Part shown: piece by piece, positions 1-8,973 of the stretch | Numbering within the stretch: the stretch's first letter is position 1 | Layout: every line of letters starts with the position of its first letter | DNA from: Candidatus Zhuqueibacterota bacterium | Lineage (GTDB): Bacteria > Zhuqueibacterota > Zhuqueibacteria > Thermofontimicrobiales > Thiofontviventaceae | Assembly (NCBI GenBank): GCA_016926625.1 | Contig: JAFGOE010000044.1 | Coordinates: 1-48,596, forward strand | Direction of reading: 5' to 3' | DNA: 48,596 nucleotides | Translations under genes and position numbers: made by a program | The notes under the pieces: model-generated | The model's database searches: none | What the model was told of the DNA's origin: nothing | The model's input: only the letters and a program-made list of their open reading frames with translations

Positions 1-50
1 ATATCTGAGCCTTTTCGCAGTATTCATGACCTTTAAACAATAAAAATAAC

Positions 51-79
51 TTGATATTTTAAATATTTCATGTTATTTT
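51..79 (+). promoter_or_regulatory. Putative sigma70-like promoter of the PPK2 gene
   Basis: A TTGATA box at 51-56 is followed after 17 bases by TATTTT at 74-79, in an AT-rich stretch upstream of the PPK2 start at 137. Transcription would begin near 86 and give a leader of about 50 bases. The same spacing and a similar -10 box recur upstream of several other genes here, which supports the call; it has not been tested. Confidence 0.4.
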
Positions 80-136
80 GAATAAATTGCATGGAATACA
101 TAATTGGAATCATTTGCAAATCTAAGAGAGGTTACG

Positions 137-940
137 ATGGAACGATACAGATTGAAACCAGGAGATCCAATCAATTTAAAAAAGATCGATGCCAACGATG
201 CAGCTGATTGGAGCGGGAAAAAACAGGAAGCAAAAGACGAGGTGAAGCAACTCAACGCACGTTTAGATGAATTGCAGGAGATCTTCTATGCCCAGGGTAA
301 ACATAAATTACTGATTGTACTTCAGGGCATGGACACCAGTGGCAAGGATGGTACCATCCGAAAAGTATTCGATAACGTCAATCCCCAGGGCGTGAGAGTA
401 GCTAATTTCAAATCGCCGACTCAGAAGGAGTTGAGTCACGACTTCCTGTGGCGGGTTCATCATGAGGTTCCTGAAAAAGGAATGATCACGATATTCAACC
501 GCAGTCATTACGAAGACGTCCTCATCGTTCGTGTTCATGACATGGTTTCCAAAGACATCTGGGGAAAGAGGTATGAATTAATCAATGAATTTGAAAAGCT
601 TCTCTATTCTGAAGGCACCACCATCTTAAAATTTTATCTGCACATCGATAAAATTGAACAGAAGAAGCGATTACAATCGCGAGTCGACAAACCAGAAAAG
701 CATTGGAAATTTAATCCGGCCGATCTAAAAGAACGGAAGCATTGGGATGAATACATCAAGGCCTATGAAGATGCTCTGATGAAGACAAGCACTGATTATG
801 CTCCCTGGTACATCGTTCCTGCCAATCGCAAATGGTACAGGAATTTGGTTATATCGAAGATATTGGTGAATAAGTTAGAGGAACTCGAAGTGGATTACCC
901 AAAGCCGGTTGCTGATTTTAAAGATATAAAGATCGTGTAA
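137..940 (+). CDS. ppk2: Polyphosphate kinase 2 family (polyphosphate:nucleotide phosphotransferase)
   Basis: This 267-residue protein is a PPK2-family phosphotransferase that moves phosphate between polyphosphate and nucleotides in the cytoplasm. The Walker A loop GMDTSGKDG lies at residues 64-72, the FNRSHYED block that carries the Walker B Asp/Arg pair near 120-127, and the lid with RVDKPEKHWKF near 195. The end YAPWYIVPANRKWYRNL is typical of the family. I chose the ATG at 137 because AGAGAGG lies just upstream; an ATG at 104 would add 11 unconserved residues. Single-domain length fits class I or III PPK2 (ADP or AMP/ADP as acceptor); which nucleotide is used cannot be read from the sequence. 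The gene appears monocistronic, with convergent genes downstream. Confidence 0.93.
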   Translation: MERYRLKPGDPINLKKIDANDAADWSGKKQEAKDEVKQLNARLDELQEIFYAQGKHKLLIVLQGMDTSGKDGTIRKVFDNVNPQGVRVANFKSPTQKELSHDFLWRVHHEVPEKGMITIFNRSHYEDVLIVRVHDMVSKDIWGKRYELINEFEKLLYSEGTTILKFYLHIDKIEQKKRLQSRVDKPEKHWKFNPADLKERKHWDEYIKAYEDALMKTSTDYAPWYIVPANRKWYRNLVISKILVNKLEELEVDYPKPVADFKDIKIV

Positions 941-1048
941 ACGGACGGACGATATTGGATTTGAACATTATTTTCAATTAAACGTATTTCGATGATGATT
1001 TCGTCCTGTTCAGTACTGTAAATTTTCGTCTATTGCAACGAGTACCGT

Positions 1049-1753
1049 TCATAAATTTTCATCAGGTAATATTTTCCGAAAGCAGAGCAGTCCGTCCCGG
1101 TAAGATTCTGCTCTCAACACATAGTGAAATGCGTTCAGGTTCATACAGAGATTAAAATCCTCTTCAGGTGCCCAATCCATATTCGGATCGAAAAATTTAC
1201 GAGCGCTCTCCGCCTGTCTTAAATTTTCGACGATGGAGGGAAAGTCCGTTTGCTCCCCCAGCAGGCGATCTCTGAGATATTCGGCACATGCCAGATCTTC
1301 GGCTGTCATTTCTTGTCCCGCGTGGCCCATGGCGACCAGAGACACCGATGGTGGATGTTTCCAGCGCAAATACGACACGATAGCATCGGCGTTAACGAAG
1401 CTGCCCGTGATGATCTCGTCTGCATCAATAGCGTTCACGATCCCCTGAGTGCCCGCACTGGTAGTCTGCACGATGGTTTTTTCCGAAAAATCAACGTTCC
1501 GGATCAGCGTCGGAGAGTTCCCGTAATCAAAACCGGGCTGTATGATTCCACCTCGTTCACCGACCAGAACATAATCCGGGTTATCATGTTTCAGTTGATA
1601 CGCCAGTTGGATGTCGCCGATTGGGATGATCGTCCTGGCGCCGTTTTGAAAAATATAGCAGGCGGTTGAAAATGCACGAAATACGTCGATGATGACGGTT
1701 ATTCCCCGAGCCTTTCTGGCTCCTTCGATCAGATGCAATACGTTTACGTTCAT
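1049..1753 (-). CDS. comB: 2-phosphosulfolactate phosphatase family protein (ComB-like)
   Basis: The 234-residue product matches the ComB family of Mg2+-dependent phosphatases. Visible family blocks are VIIDVFRAFSTACYIF near residue 20-35, ERGG near 66, FDYGNSP near 75, TTSAGTQG near 97, and VAMGHAG near 140. In methanogens ComB removes phosphate from 2-phosphosulfolactate during coenzyme M synthesis. Bacterial members lie outside any coenzyme M pathway and their true substrate is usually unknown, so the name describes a family only. The start overlaps the end of the upstream DUF2809 gene by four bases, which implies translational coupling. No other sulfolactate gene is present in the window. 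Confidence 0.85.
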   Translation of the reverse strand: MNVNVLHLIEGARKARGITVIIDVFRAFSTACYIFQNGARTIIPIGDIQLAYQLKHDNPDYVLVGERGGIIQPGFDYGNSPTLIRNVDFSEKTIVQTTSAGTQGIVNAIDADEIITGSFVNADAIVSYLRWKHPPSVSLVAMGHAGQEMTAEDLACAEYLRDRLLGEQTDFPSIVENLRQAESARKFFDPNMDWAPEEDFNLCMNLNAFHYVLRAESYRDGLLCFRKILPDENL

Positions 1754-2148
1754 TTAGTTATTCGCCTTTCCATGAGGTTAATCCAAATCCAGCACACCAA
1801 TCCCCCCAACACGTAGTAGAGCATATCGTTCCAGTGAAATGAATTCCCTATCAGCGTTCTACCGATGAAGCAGGAACGTATCCATTCCAGAATCGGCGCA
1901 TGACACAATTGCGAGAATTCGAGGATACAGGTAACAAAAACCACCCATAAGATAATGTAATTTTTATTCACTCGCGGGAAAATTAAACAGAACAAGAAAA
2001 TCCAAAAAACGACATAGAACAGTCCGCCCAGCGAATTGTTCACCCAAAGCGCTAACGGGCCGTTGTAAAACTTGCTGTAAAAACCGACAGGAATCAGCAC
2101 GATTAACGAATAGATCAATCTGATCCTCAATTTATCGTCGGTGCACAT
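1750..2148 (-). CDS. DUF2809 family small membrane protein
   Basis: The 132-residue protein has about four hydrophobic segments (around residues 9-25, 36-57, 63-80 and 108-125) and the family hallmarks LEFSQL near residue 77, a GRTLIG segment near 97 and FHWNDMLYYVLG near 104. These match DUF2809 inner-membrane proteins of unknown function. It ends inside the start of the ComB-like gene (four-base overlap), so the two are expected to be co-translated. Its start codon lies inside one copy of a duplicated 34-base segment, so the exact start is somewhat uncertain and I see no strong ribosome binding site. Confidence 0.75.
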   Translation of the reverse strand: MCTDDKLRIRLIYSLIVLIPVGFYSKFYNGPLALWVNNSLGGLFYVVFWIFLFCLIFPRVNKNYIILWVVFVTCILEFSQLCHAPILEWIRSCFIGRTLIGNSFHWNDMLYYVLGGLVCWIWINLMERRITK

Positions 2149-2248
2149 TGTTCATTCCCATGTTTAACTAAAAAGCATCGTGTACCCAGTCCTTTTGAAT
2201 ACGGTACTATTGAGGTGCACATTGTTGATTCCCATGCTTTACTAAAAA
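2141..2248. repeat. Imperfect 34-base direct repeat spanning a gene start
   Basis: The segment 2141-2174 recurs at 2215-2248 with three mismatches, at a period of 74 bases. It begins GTGCACATTGTT and ends ACTAAAAA. The first copy contains the start codon of the DUF2809 gene on the minus strand; the second lies in the intergenic region upstream. This looks like a local duplication of the translation-initiation region, or two copies of a binding site. Confidence 0.75.
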
Positions 2249-2314
2249 TAAAACGGTTTGTGTGATCGATAATCTTCTGCTCAGCGAGCAAACACGAACT
2301 ATCCTAATACCAGA

Positions 2315-3235
2315 TCAAGAATATGCCGATATATTTACCTCGATCTGGTCATCGGCCATATAGGCGAAAGCCATTTGGGGCGTATTGTGTGCGAAACCGT
2401 AATCACCGTTGTTACTGATCACGATCACCCCGCCTAATCCTTTCACACGTTCGCCCAGGAGTTCAATCGCTCGTTCGGCAGCGTCCATCGCATTCGCTGT
2501 ACGGAGCATATCACAGGTGGTCTTGCTCAGCAGCACCTTCAGGATCGATTCGCCCCAACCTGTCGCTGAGGCAGCACCCAGCAGATTATCCGCATAAGCT
2601 CCGGCTCCGATGATCGGAGAATCCCCGACTCGCCCGGGTAATTTACGCGGCGTACCACCTGTCGACGTCGCTGCAGCCAAATTGCCATATTGATCCAGGG
2701 CGACGGCTCCGACAGTATCGCATCCGCTCCGGTCGAATGGTCTACGTGTCGTAAATCCCGGATCATGTTTTATTCGCTCGTAATACTCTCGTTCACGTTC
2801 GGTTAGGAGTTCTTCCGGTTTTACCTGGACAAATTCCATGCGGTCAGCAAATCGCTGAGCTCCATTGCCGATAAGGAAACAATGCTCGGTGCGTTCCATC
2901 ACCTTACGAGCGATCGATACTGGATGCAGATAATTTTGTACACCTGCCACAGCGCCGTAATCCAGATTGCTACCGTCCATAATCATAGCGTCGAGCTCTA
3001 TCTCCCCCACCGCATTCAAAAATGCACCTCGTCCCGCATCGAATGTGGGATCGAGCTCCAGCATATTGACTGCTTTTTCCACTGCGTCCAGCGCGGTTAA
3101 TCCTGAACGCAGTAAAGGGTACACATGGTCGACGGCTTTCTGCAGTCCTTCCAGATGAGCTGCACACTCATTTTCAGGAATGTTCCAGGCACCCCCATGT
3201 ACAATCAATTTCGGGTTCATAGATTTCACATCCAT
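2315..3235 (-). CDS. Isoaspartyl peptidase / L-asparaginase (Ntn-hydrolase, family T2)
   Basis: This 306-residue protein is a T2-family N-terminal nucleophile hydrolase, which cleaves isoaspartyl dipeptides and asparagine. Evidence is the opening LIVHGGAW (residues 10-17), DAGRGA(F)LN near 66-74, the autocleavage site GCDTVGAV with nucleophile Thr174, the substrate-binding STGG(T) near 191 and RVGDSP near 202. Self-processing would give alpha (1-173) and beta (174-306) chains. There is no signal peptide, so it is cytoplasmic. The ATG at 3235 has a GGAGGG ribosome binding site eight bases away; the ATG five codons later is an alternative. A promoter match lies immediately upstream at 3260-3288. 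It probably salvages damaged or peptide-derived aspartyl bonds. Confidence 0.93.
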   Translation of the reverse strand: MDVKSMNPKLIVHGGAWNIPENECAAHLEGLQKAVDHVYPLLRSGLTALDAVEKAVNMLELDPTFDAGRGAFLNAVGEIELDAMIMDGSNLDYGAVAGVQNYLHPVSIARKVMERTEHCFLIGNGAQRFADRMEFVQVKPEELLTEREREYYERIKHDPGFTTRRPFDRSGCDTVGAVALDQYGNLAAATSTGGTPRKLPGRVGDSPIIGAGAYADNLLGAASATGWGESILKVLLSKTTCDMLRTANAMDAAERAIELLGERVKGLGGVIVISNNGDYGFAHNTPQMAFAYMADDQIEVNISAYS

Positions 3236-3259
3236 GTACGCACCCTCCGATTGAAAGAG

Positions 3260-3288
3260 AAGATAACAGTTTATGGAGAAAAAATCAA
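3260..3288 (-). promoter_or_regulatory. Putative sigma70-like promoter of the isoaspartyl peptidase gene
   Basis: Read on the minus strand, TTGATT (3288-3283) and TATCTT (3265-3260) are separated by exactly 17 bases. A start near 3253 would leave a leader of under 20 bases that still contains the GGAGGG ribosome binding site. Confidence 0.5.
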
Positions 3289-3408
3289 GATAAATGAAGC
3301 AGTGTTCTCAGGTAAAATGATCTTTTGTTTTCGTTGCGTGCATTGTAAGGCTAAAATGACGCTCGAAACGCAACACAAGATATTTTACATGTAACTTTAA
3401 TTTTTTTA

Positions 3409-3437
3409 TTGATATTTTGCTACAAATACTTTATATT
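3409..3437 (+). promoter_or_regulatory. Putative sigma70-like promoter of the dynamin operon
   Basis: TTGATA at 3409-3414 and TATATT at 3432-3437 are 17 bases apart. The site lies about 40 bases before the dynamin start codon and has the same architecture as other promoter candidates in this window. It is divergent from the isoaspartyl peptidase promoter. Confidence 0.55.
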
Positions 3438-3478
3438 AAATTTTATTTTTATCGCATAAAATTGGCGAGGACTGTTTA

Positions 3479-5203
3479 ATGAGCAATGTCATACTTGACG
3501 ATAAGATAGTTCAATATAAATTTCGAATCGATGAGCTCCTGAAAGAATTACAACAGTTTACGTTCGATATTCAGATTAAAGACTTACAGGAATTAATCAG
3601 CAGTCTGAAGACCAATATCAACGAACCGTTTCTATTCGTCGTGATAGGTGAGGTTAAATCGGGCAAAAGCAGCTTCATCAATTCATTATTAAACGAAACC
3701 ATCTGTAAAGTCGACGCCGCTCCGTGTACTGATGTCATTCAGAAAATCATCTATAGTGACAGCAAATCAGAGATCGATTTAAAGAAGGATTACCGGCAGG
3801 TCGGTTTACCCTTAGAGATTTTAAAAACGATTGCCATCGTCGACACCCCGGGCACGAATACCATCATCAAAAACCATCAAGAGATTACGCAAAAATTTAT
3901 TCCAAACAGCGACATTGTTTTCTTTGTCTTTCTATCCAAGAATCCGCACACGCAATCATCATGGGAGATGCTGGATTACATCAGCGAGGACTGGCGAAAG
4001 AAAGTGGTATTTGTTCTGCATCAGGCCGATGTAGCAAAGCCTGAAGAATTAAGTGTAAATTTGGAGAAATTGCGTGAATATGCCATCAAACGAGACATCG
4101 AAAACCCACGCATTTTTGTGACCTCATCAGAATGGGAAAACGCGGGTGATGAACGGAGTGGTTTCGCAGAGGTACGCGATTTTATCCGTGAGACAGTGAT
4201 TGGTGGCAGGCATTACCAACTAAAACTTGTTTCGATCCTGGATTCTACAGAACGAGCGGTTACCAAAATTTCTGAGAGTCTCGAATTAAGGAAAAAACGT
4301 TTCGATGCTGACAAGGAGATCGTCGAACGCGCAAAGAGCCGCCTGAACGTCGGCAAAGAACAATCGAATTATGAAGTACGGGGGCTCATCGACAGGCTTG
4401 TTGGCAATTACGATCGTATCGCGGATGAAGTAAAGATTGAGTTCAGGGAAGGTTTATCGGTATTTACATTGTTTAAAAAATCCATCAATTCATTGTTCAG
4501 AAAAGACAGGTCGATCGGCGAATGGATTCGGGACCTGCAGCAACGATTCGAGGGACGTTTGAACAGCACATTCGAGGAGATCGCGAGTGACGGGGCCAAA
4601 CAATTTCTGGAAGGTGTGCGCCATTTACTGAGGAATCTGTTGGAAGATTTAGTGCGTATCAAGAACATTCCGATGCGCGATGAGGAACTATTCAGGAAGA
4701 TCGGTGAGAGGCGTAATGAAGTGATCGATGATGTGCGGCAGCGTGTGGCCCAATTACTGAACAACGATGCATTTGCTAATTCGTTGAAGGACAGTCCGGA
4801 ATCGATGGCTCCGACCATCTTTGGTAGCAGCATTTTAGCGTTATTAGGGACGATCATACTCACCGTGACAAACGGAGCTTTCTTTGATATCACAGGCGGT
4901 TTGCTTACCGGTATCGGGGTGTTACTGGCGAGTGGTATCATCATTTTCAAGCGAGGTAAGATCATCCATAAATTCGAGAAAGGTCTGGATGAGGGGAAGA
5001 AAAAATTCAGAGCCGATTTAACCGAAAAACTAAACGCCAAGCTGAGATCAGTTTACGACGACATCAACATGAGTTTTGTGGAATTTTACGAATACGTCTC
5101 TAACGAAGAGAATAAATTGCTTCCAATGATGGATCGTTTCACTACGATTAATTCAGAATTTGAAGAATTGGCAACCACCATCAAATCAAATTTTAAGGTT
5201 TAA
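3479..5203 (+). CDS. Dynamin-family GTPase with two C-terminal membrane segments
   Basis: The 574-residue protein is a bacterial dynamin-like GTPase, a class that remodels or tethers membranes. The G domain shows G1 GEVKSGKSS (57-65), a candidate G2 threonine in the PCTDV segment (82-86), G3 DTPG (122-125) and a variant G4 HQAD (181-184) in place of T/NKxD. A long helical, charged middle region (about 245-435) is followed by two hydrophobic stretches near 441-495 that could form a hairpin paddle, and a final helical segment. GAGGA before the ATG supports the start. It has its own promoter and is followed 22 bases later by a DUF3783 gene, so the two are likely co-transcribed. Its cellular role cannot be assigned. 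Confidence 0.88.
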   Translation: MSNVILDDKIVQYKFRIDELLKELQQFTFDIQIKDLQELISSLKTNINEPFLFVVIGEVKSGKSSFINSLLNETICKVDAAPCTDVIQKIIYSDSKSEIDLKKDYRQVGLPLEILKTIAIVDTPGTNTIIKNHQEITQKFIPNSDIVFFVFLSKNPHTQSSWEMLDYISEDWRKKVVFVLHQADVAKPEELSVNLEKLREYAIKRDIENPRIFVTSSEWENAGDERSGFAEVRDFIRETVIGGRHYQLKLVSILDSTERAVTKISESLELRKKRFDADKEIVERAKSRLNVGKEQSNYEVRGLIDRLVGNYDRIADEVKIEFREGLSVFTLFKKSINSLFRKDRSIGEWIRDLQQRFEGRLNSTFEEIASDGAKQFLEGVRHLLRNLLEDLVRIKNIPMRDEELFRKIGERRNEVIDDVRQRVAQLLNNDAFANSLKDSPESMAPTIFGSSILALLGTIILTVTNGAFFDITGGLLTGIGVLLASGIIIFKRGKIIHKFEKGLDEGKKKFRADLTEKLNAKLRSVYDDINMSFVEFYEYVSNEENKLLPMMDRFTTINSEFEELATTIKSNFKV

Positions 5204-5225
5204 TCACAAGCGGTGATATCCAATT

Positions 5226-5666
5226 ATGACGGAATCTACATTTAAAAAAGTCGGACAATCGCAAGAACGGATGTACGGGGAGCCAGGGTTACTGATATGT
5301 GGCTTTAACAGAGCACAGCATGCCACTTTAATTGAGCTGTTAGCACAAATTGAGTTAAGCGACCTGCCGATAGTGTTCTTAGGAGTCGAACATTCCGATT
5401 TGACGATTCAGCAGGCTTTTCGACTTCCGCACAGGAGTGGCTTTGATAAAGATTCTAACTTACCCACTGCCATCATCATGTCGGGTTTTACTGAGACCGA
5501 GTTACATAAACTGATTTCCGGATATAAAAAAATTTCATTGCCATACCCTTTATGGGCATCATTGACGCCGATCTCAGAGAACTGGAAGGTGGTCGCGTTG
5601 TTAAACGAACTGAAATCAGAACGAGAGGCGTTCATTAAGAGGCAGCAAGATCAAAGTAAGTCTTGA
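5226..5666 (+). CDS. DUF3783 domain-containing protein
   Basis: The 146-residue soluble protein resembles DUF3783 proteins. The characteristic second half has AIIMSGFTETELHKLI near residues 80-95, then a short linker, LPYPLWASLTPISENW near 102-118, and a charged C-terminal helix. The first half has a Rossmann-like alternation (LLICGF, LPIVFLGV). Function is unknown for the family. It starts 22 bases after the dynamin stop, suggesting one transcript, and 82 bases separate it from the aldolase gene. No catalytic motif is visible. Confidence 0.7.
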   Translation: MTESTFKKVGQSQERMYGEPGLLICGFNRAQHATLIELLAQIELSDLPIVFLGVEHSDLTIQQAFRLPHRSGFDKDSNLPTAIIMSGFTETELHKLISGYKKISLPYPLWASLTPISENWKVVALLNELKSEREAFIKRQQDQSKS

Positions 5667-5748
5667 ATGGATTCACAAATAATAGAGACAAAATGTTTGT
5701 TAAGTAAATTACGATGCAACGTTCAATATAAAACACCGGAGGATTATC

Positions 5749-6696
5749 ATGATTGTAACAACCAAACAATTATTTGAAGTCGCCTATGGTAAATTTGCAG
5801 TAGGCGCCTACAACATAAACAATATGGAACAAACGCTGGGTTTATTCAGAGGCAATATCCAATCCAAGGCACCCTTCATTGTGCAGATTTCTAAAGGTGC
5901 TCGGAAATATGCTGAAGTCAAGATGTTGGAAAACATGATCCGCGCTGCTGAGGAGCTGTTTCCCGAAGCCATTTTTGCAGTCCATTTGGATCATGGCGAC
6001 GAAGAGACGTGTTATGATTGCATCGATTCCGGATTCTATAGTTCGGTGATGATCGATGCTTCCCATCATCCGTTCAAAGAAAATGCGGCGATTACTAAAC
6101 GCGTCGTCGAACGCGCCCATGCCAAAGGCATCAGTGTCGAGGCCGAACTGGGACAACTAGGCGGAGTAGAAGAAGATGTTAAAGTCGATGAAAAAAACGC
6201 AAACCTGACGGATCCGAATGAGGCGAAAGAGTTCGTGCGCCAGAGCGGATGCGACAGCCTTGCCGTCGCCATCGGGACCAGCCATGGTGCGTATAAGTTT
6301 ACGGGCAGCCAGGGCTTGCATTTTAACCGCATCGCCGAGATTCAGAAATTGCTGCCCCAATACCCCCTCGTTATGCATGGCTCAAGCAGCGTTCCTGCTG
6401 AGGAAGTACGACGCATTAATGAAGCAGGTGGCGGTATACCAACGACGGCTAAGGGTGTGGATGAGAATGAATTCGCCAAGGCGATACCGCTCGGCGTAAC
6501 CAAGGTCAATATCGACACGGACGGCCGACTCGTATGGACGCGCGTCCATCGCGAATTTTTCCGCGACTATCCGGAAGCCTTCGATTTCCGTAAGCCCGGG
6601 ACGACCTACATGACCGAGTACGCTAATTTCATCGCTCACAAAAACGAGAAATTACTGTCAGCCGGCAAGCTAGAGGAAGTAAGAAAATCGTTATAA
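5749..6696 (+). CDS. fba: Class II fructose-1,6-bisphosphate aldolase
   Basis: This 315-residue zinc aldolase interconverts fructose 1,6-bisphosphate with dihydroxyacetone phosphate and glyceraldehyde 3-phosphate in glycolysis and gluconeogenesis. Family motifs include FAVGAYNINN (residues 17-26), the HLDHGDE segment with the catalytic Asp and zinc His near 79-85, EAELGQLGG near 131, the SHGAYK zinc His near 183, HGSSSVP near 210 and NIDTDGR near 249. A strong GGAGG lies eight bases before the ATG. A perfect terminator hairpin follows at 6719, so the gene ends its transcript cleanly. Related tagatose-bisphosphate aldolases share the fold, but the length and motif wording favour Fba. Confidence 0.95.
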   Translation: MIVTTKQLFEVAYGKFAVGAYNINNMEQTLGLFRGNIQSKAPFIVQISKGARKYAEVKMLENMIRAAEELFPEAIFAVHLDHGDEETCYDCIDSGFYSSVMIDASHHPFKENAAITKRVVERAHAKGISVEAELGQLGGVEEDVKVDEKNANLTDPNEAKEFVRQSGCDSLAVAIGTSHGAYKFTGSQGLHFNRIAEIQKLLPQYPLVMHGSSSVPAEEVRRINEAGGGIPTTAKGVDENEFAKAIPLGVTKVNIDTDGRLVWTRVHREFFRDYPEAFDFRKPGTTYMTEYANFIAHKNEKLLSAGKLEEVRKSL

Positions 6697-6718
6697 GCTT
6701 TTCTCTTCACCTTTTTTC

Positions 6719-6753
6719 AAAAGAGCAACTATGACTGCATAGTTGCTCTTTTT
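6719..6753 (+). terminator. Rho-independent terminator after fba
   Basis: A perfect 15-base-pair stem (6719-6733 with 6738-6752) closes a four-base ACTG loop and is followed by T residues. The left arm is preceded by CTTTTTTC, so it may act in both directions. Confidence 0.9.
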
Positions 6754-6882
6754 GTTATACTCCTTCCTTTTTTACAGAAACATTATCAGTATACTGTTCG
6801 TTAACTATTTATATCTTGTTCATAAATATATTGATTGCAAACATGTACATTTACACCATGTCCAAATAATGTAATTTTTAGC

Positions 6883-6911
6883 TGGATTTAAAGATCTGAA
6901 AAGAATATATT
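6883..6911 (+). promoter_or_regulatory. Putative promoter of the secreted cysteine protease gene
   Basis: TGGATT (6883-6888) and TATATT (6906-6911) are 17 bases apart. The predicted start near 6918 gives a leader of about 27 bases to the ATG at 6945. The -35 box differs by one base from the TTGATT form seen elsewhere. Confidence 0.45.
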
Positions 6912-6944
6912 ATAGAAAATAATTACTTTACCAGGATGAACATT

Positions 6945-8633
6945 ATGAATAACAGAAAAATATATTTTTTAATTTTCGCCGTGCTAAGCATGAATTTACT
7001 CCCTTTCATGACGCTGCATAGCCAACAAAACACAATACTACCGCTCTCGTACGATTTAAGGGATGTGGACGGGGTCAACTATGTTACATCGATCAAATCT
7101 CAGCAGGGAGGCACGTGCTGGACTCACGGTGCCATGGCGGCTATCGAAGGTAATTTGTTAATGACAGGTACCTGGGCGGAGTCGAATGAGGAGGGGGAAC
7201 CCAATTTAGCCGAATACCATCTCGATTGGTGGAACGGATTCAATAAGCACTGGAATCCCGATCTGAATCCGTCAAACGGCTATGGCCTCGATCCTCATAT
7301 GGGCGGAGATTACCGTGTGACCGCGGCTTATCTATCCAGAGGTGACGGTGCTGTGCGCGATATCGACGGTCAATCGTATTACAGCGCACCGAAGCGCCGT
7401 GATCCAAACTACCACTATTATTATGTTCGAGATATCGAGTGGTATTATATGAATTCGGGTTTGGAGAACATCGAGACGATCAAAGAAAAAATTATGACGC
7501 ACGGGGTAATGGGGACCTGCTTATTTTCAAACAGCGAATTCCTTGATAGAAGCAATTTTACCCATTATCAGCCTCCGCTGAGTTCAGTACCACCGAATCA
7601 TGCCGTGGCTATCATCGGCTGGGACGATAAGAAGGCGACACGAGCGAGTAACAACGGCGCCTGGTTGTGTAAGAACAGCTGGGACGTCGATTGGGGAATC
7701 AATGGGTATTTCTGGATATCCTATTACGATAAACACGCCGGTCGCGACAAAGAAATGGGAGCGGTTTCATTTCAGAACGTCGAACCCATGCAATATGACA
7801 ATATCTACTTTCACGACTACCACGGCTGGAGGGATACGATGGAGGAATGCATGGAAGCGTTCAACACCTTCGAAGCCAGATCCAATGAAACTATCAAGGC
7901 CGTCAGTTTCTTCGTCGCCGCGGACCAGGTCGATTTCACGATACGTATCTTCGATGATTATCAGAACGACCAACTGCTTAACGAATTATCGATGATCTCC
8001 GGCCGAATCGATTACCAGGGATTCCACACGATCGACCTCGATACGCCGGTCAGCATGTCCGAAGGAGATGATTTTTACGTTTATTTATACTTATCAGAAG
8101 GGGGGCATCCATACGATCGTACCTCCGATGTACCCGTTCTGCTCGGCGCCAATTACATCGGCACCATCGTCCAGTCGGCCGCGAATCCTGGCGAAAGTTA
8201 CTATTACGACGGCAATAGTTGGGTCGATTTTTTTGAGTACAGCGATCCGACATGGCCGGATGAGATCAACGCCATCGGCACTACTAATTTCTGTATCAAG
8301 GCGCTCACAATCGACTCGACCACGGATTCCGATCAGAAAAACGATGATTATCCACAGGATTTTAATCTGTATCAAAATTACCCGAATCCGTTCAATCCAT
8401 CCACCACTATCCATTATCAGCTTAGCAAGGATGGCCATGTTTCCTTGACAGTGTACAACCTTTTAGGAGAGGAAGTAATCAAACTCATCGATAATCAGCA
8501 AACAACGGGCACGTACCAGATAACCTGGGACGGCCGGGATAAATACATGCAGCCAGTGAGTTCCGGCATGTACATCTACCAGCTTCGTATCGGCGATCGG
8601 TTTGCGAGCAAAAAAATGATGTTAGTGAGATAA
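6945..8633 (+). CDS. Secreted papain-like (C1) peptidase with lectin-like domain and type IX sorting tail
   Basis: An N-terminal signal peptide (about residues 1-26 from this start) leads into a C1-type cysteine protease domain: the oxyanion/nucleophile block [10 protein letters not shown] (Cys at residue 58), the His block [12 protein letters not shown], and the Asn block [21 protein letters not shown]. After it comes a beta-rich domain (about 280-440) like the lectin-like domain that follows C1 peptidases in other bacteria. The last 85 residues, from [15 protein letters not shown] to the basic KKMMLVR end, form a type IX secretion tail. AGGA eight bases before the ATG at 6945 favours it over the ATG at 6936. 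Substrate is unknown; it is probably a surface or released protease. Confidence 0.88.
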   Translation: MNNRKIYFLIFAVLSMNLLPFMTLHSQQNTILPLSYDLRDVDGVNYVTSIKSQQGGTCWTHGAMAAIEGNLLMTGTWAESNEEGEPNLAEYHLDWWNGFNKHWNPDLNPSNGYGLDPHMGGDYRVTAAYLSRGDGAVRDIDGQSYYSAPKRRDPNYHYYYVRDIEWYYMNSGLENIETIKEKIMTHGVMGTCLFSNSEFLDRSNFTHYQPPLSSVPPNHAVAIIGWDDKKATRASNNGAWLCKNSWDVDWGINGYFWISYYDKHAGRDKEMGAVSFQNVEPMQYDNIYFHDYHGWRDTMEECMEAFNTFEARSNETIKAVSFFVAADQVDFTIRIFDDYQNDQLLNELSMISGRIDYQGFHTIDLDTPVSMSEGDDFYVYLYLSEGGHPYDRTSDVPVLLGANYIGTIVQSAANPGESYYYDGNSWVDFFEYSDPTWPDEINAIGTTNFCIKALTIDSTTDSDQKNDDYPQDFNLYQNYPNPFNPSTTIHYQLSKDGHVSLTVYNLLGEEVIKLIDNQQTTGTYQITWDGRDKYMQPVSSGMYIYQLRIGDRFASKKMMLVR

Positions 8634-8688
8634 GGCGTTAATGAGGTGAAGTAATAAAAAGTTCGTCAGTGACAGACAATTATTTTTT

Positions 8689-8973
8689 TTACCCATAGAT
8701 CATTGCAAAAGAATAATCTATGGATAGCGTATTGAAATTAAGTTGTGTTCGTATCTCATCGGGGAAACATATGATGGTTATTTCAACTATGCGATTAGAA
8801 TCAAGAAATATTAGCATTCTAAATTGCATAGTTGATAAGCGATCTATTTTATGTATCGGCTGCTGATGGGAATCCGGCAACATGGCCGAGTAAGACGATA
8901 AAAGATGGATAAGATTCTTATTCTGAATGGGAAATAGTTTTACCCAGCCTGGTATTAGCACTATTCTATCCAT
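8689..8973 (-). CDS. Possible small hypothetical protein overlapping the end of hutH
   Basis: A 94-residue reading frame starts inside the last codons of hutH (13-base overlap) and fills most of the 327-base gap between hutH and the convergent protease gene. The product has no recognised motif, no signal peptide and no ribosome binding site (upstream reads GCAGTAAAACC). Its position directly after hutH would permit translational coupling. It may be a chance frame; without it the interval 8634-8960 holds nothing I can identify. Confidence 0.3.
   Translation of the reverse strand: MDRIVLIPGWVKLFPIQNKNLIHLLSSYSAMLPDSHQQPIHKIDRLSTMQFRMLIFLDSNRIVEITIICFPDEIRTQLNFNTLSIDYSFAMIYG

Noticed and set aside
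4408..5040. 210-codon open frame antisense to the dynamin gene
   Set aside because: It is opposite a conserved coding region, the translated product is serine-rich low-complexity, and no start signal is present.
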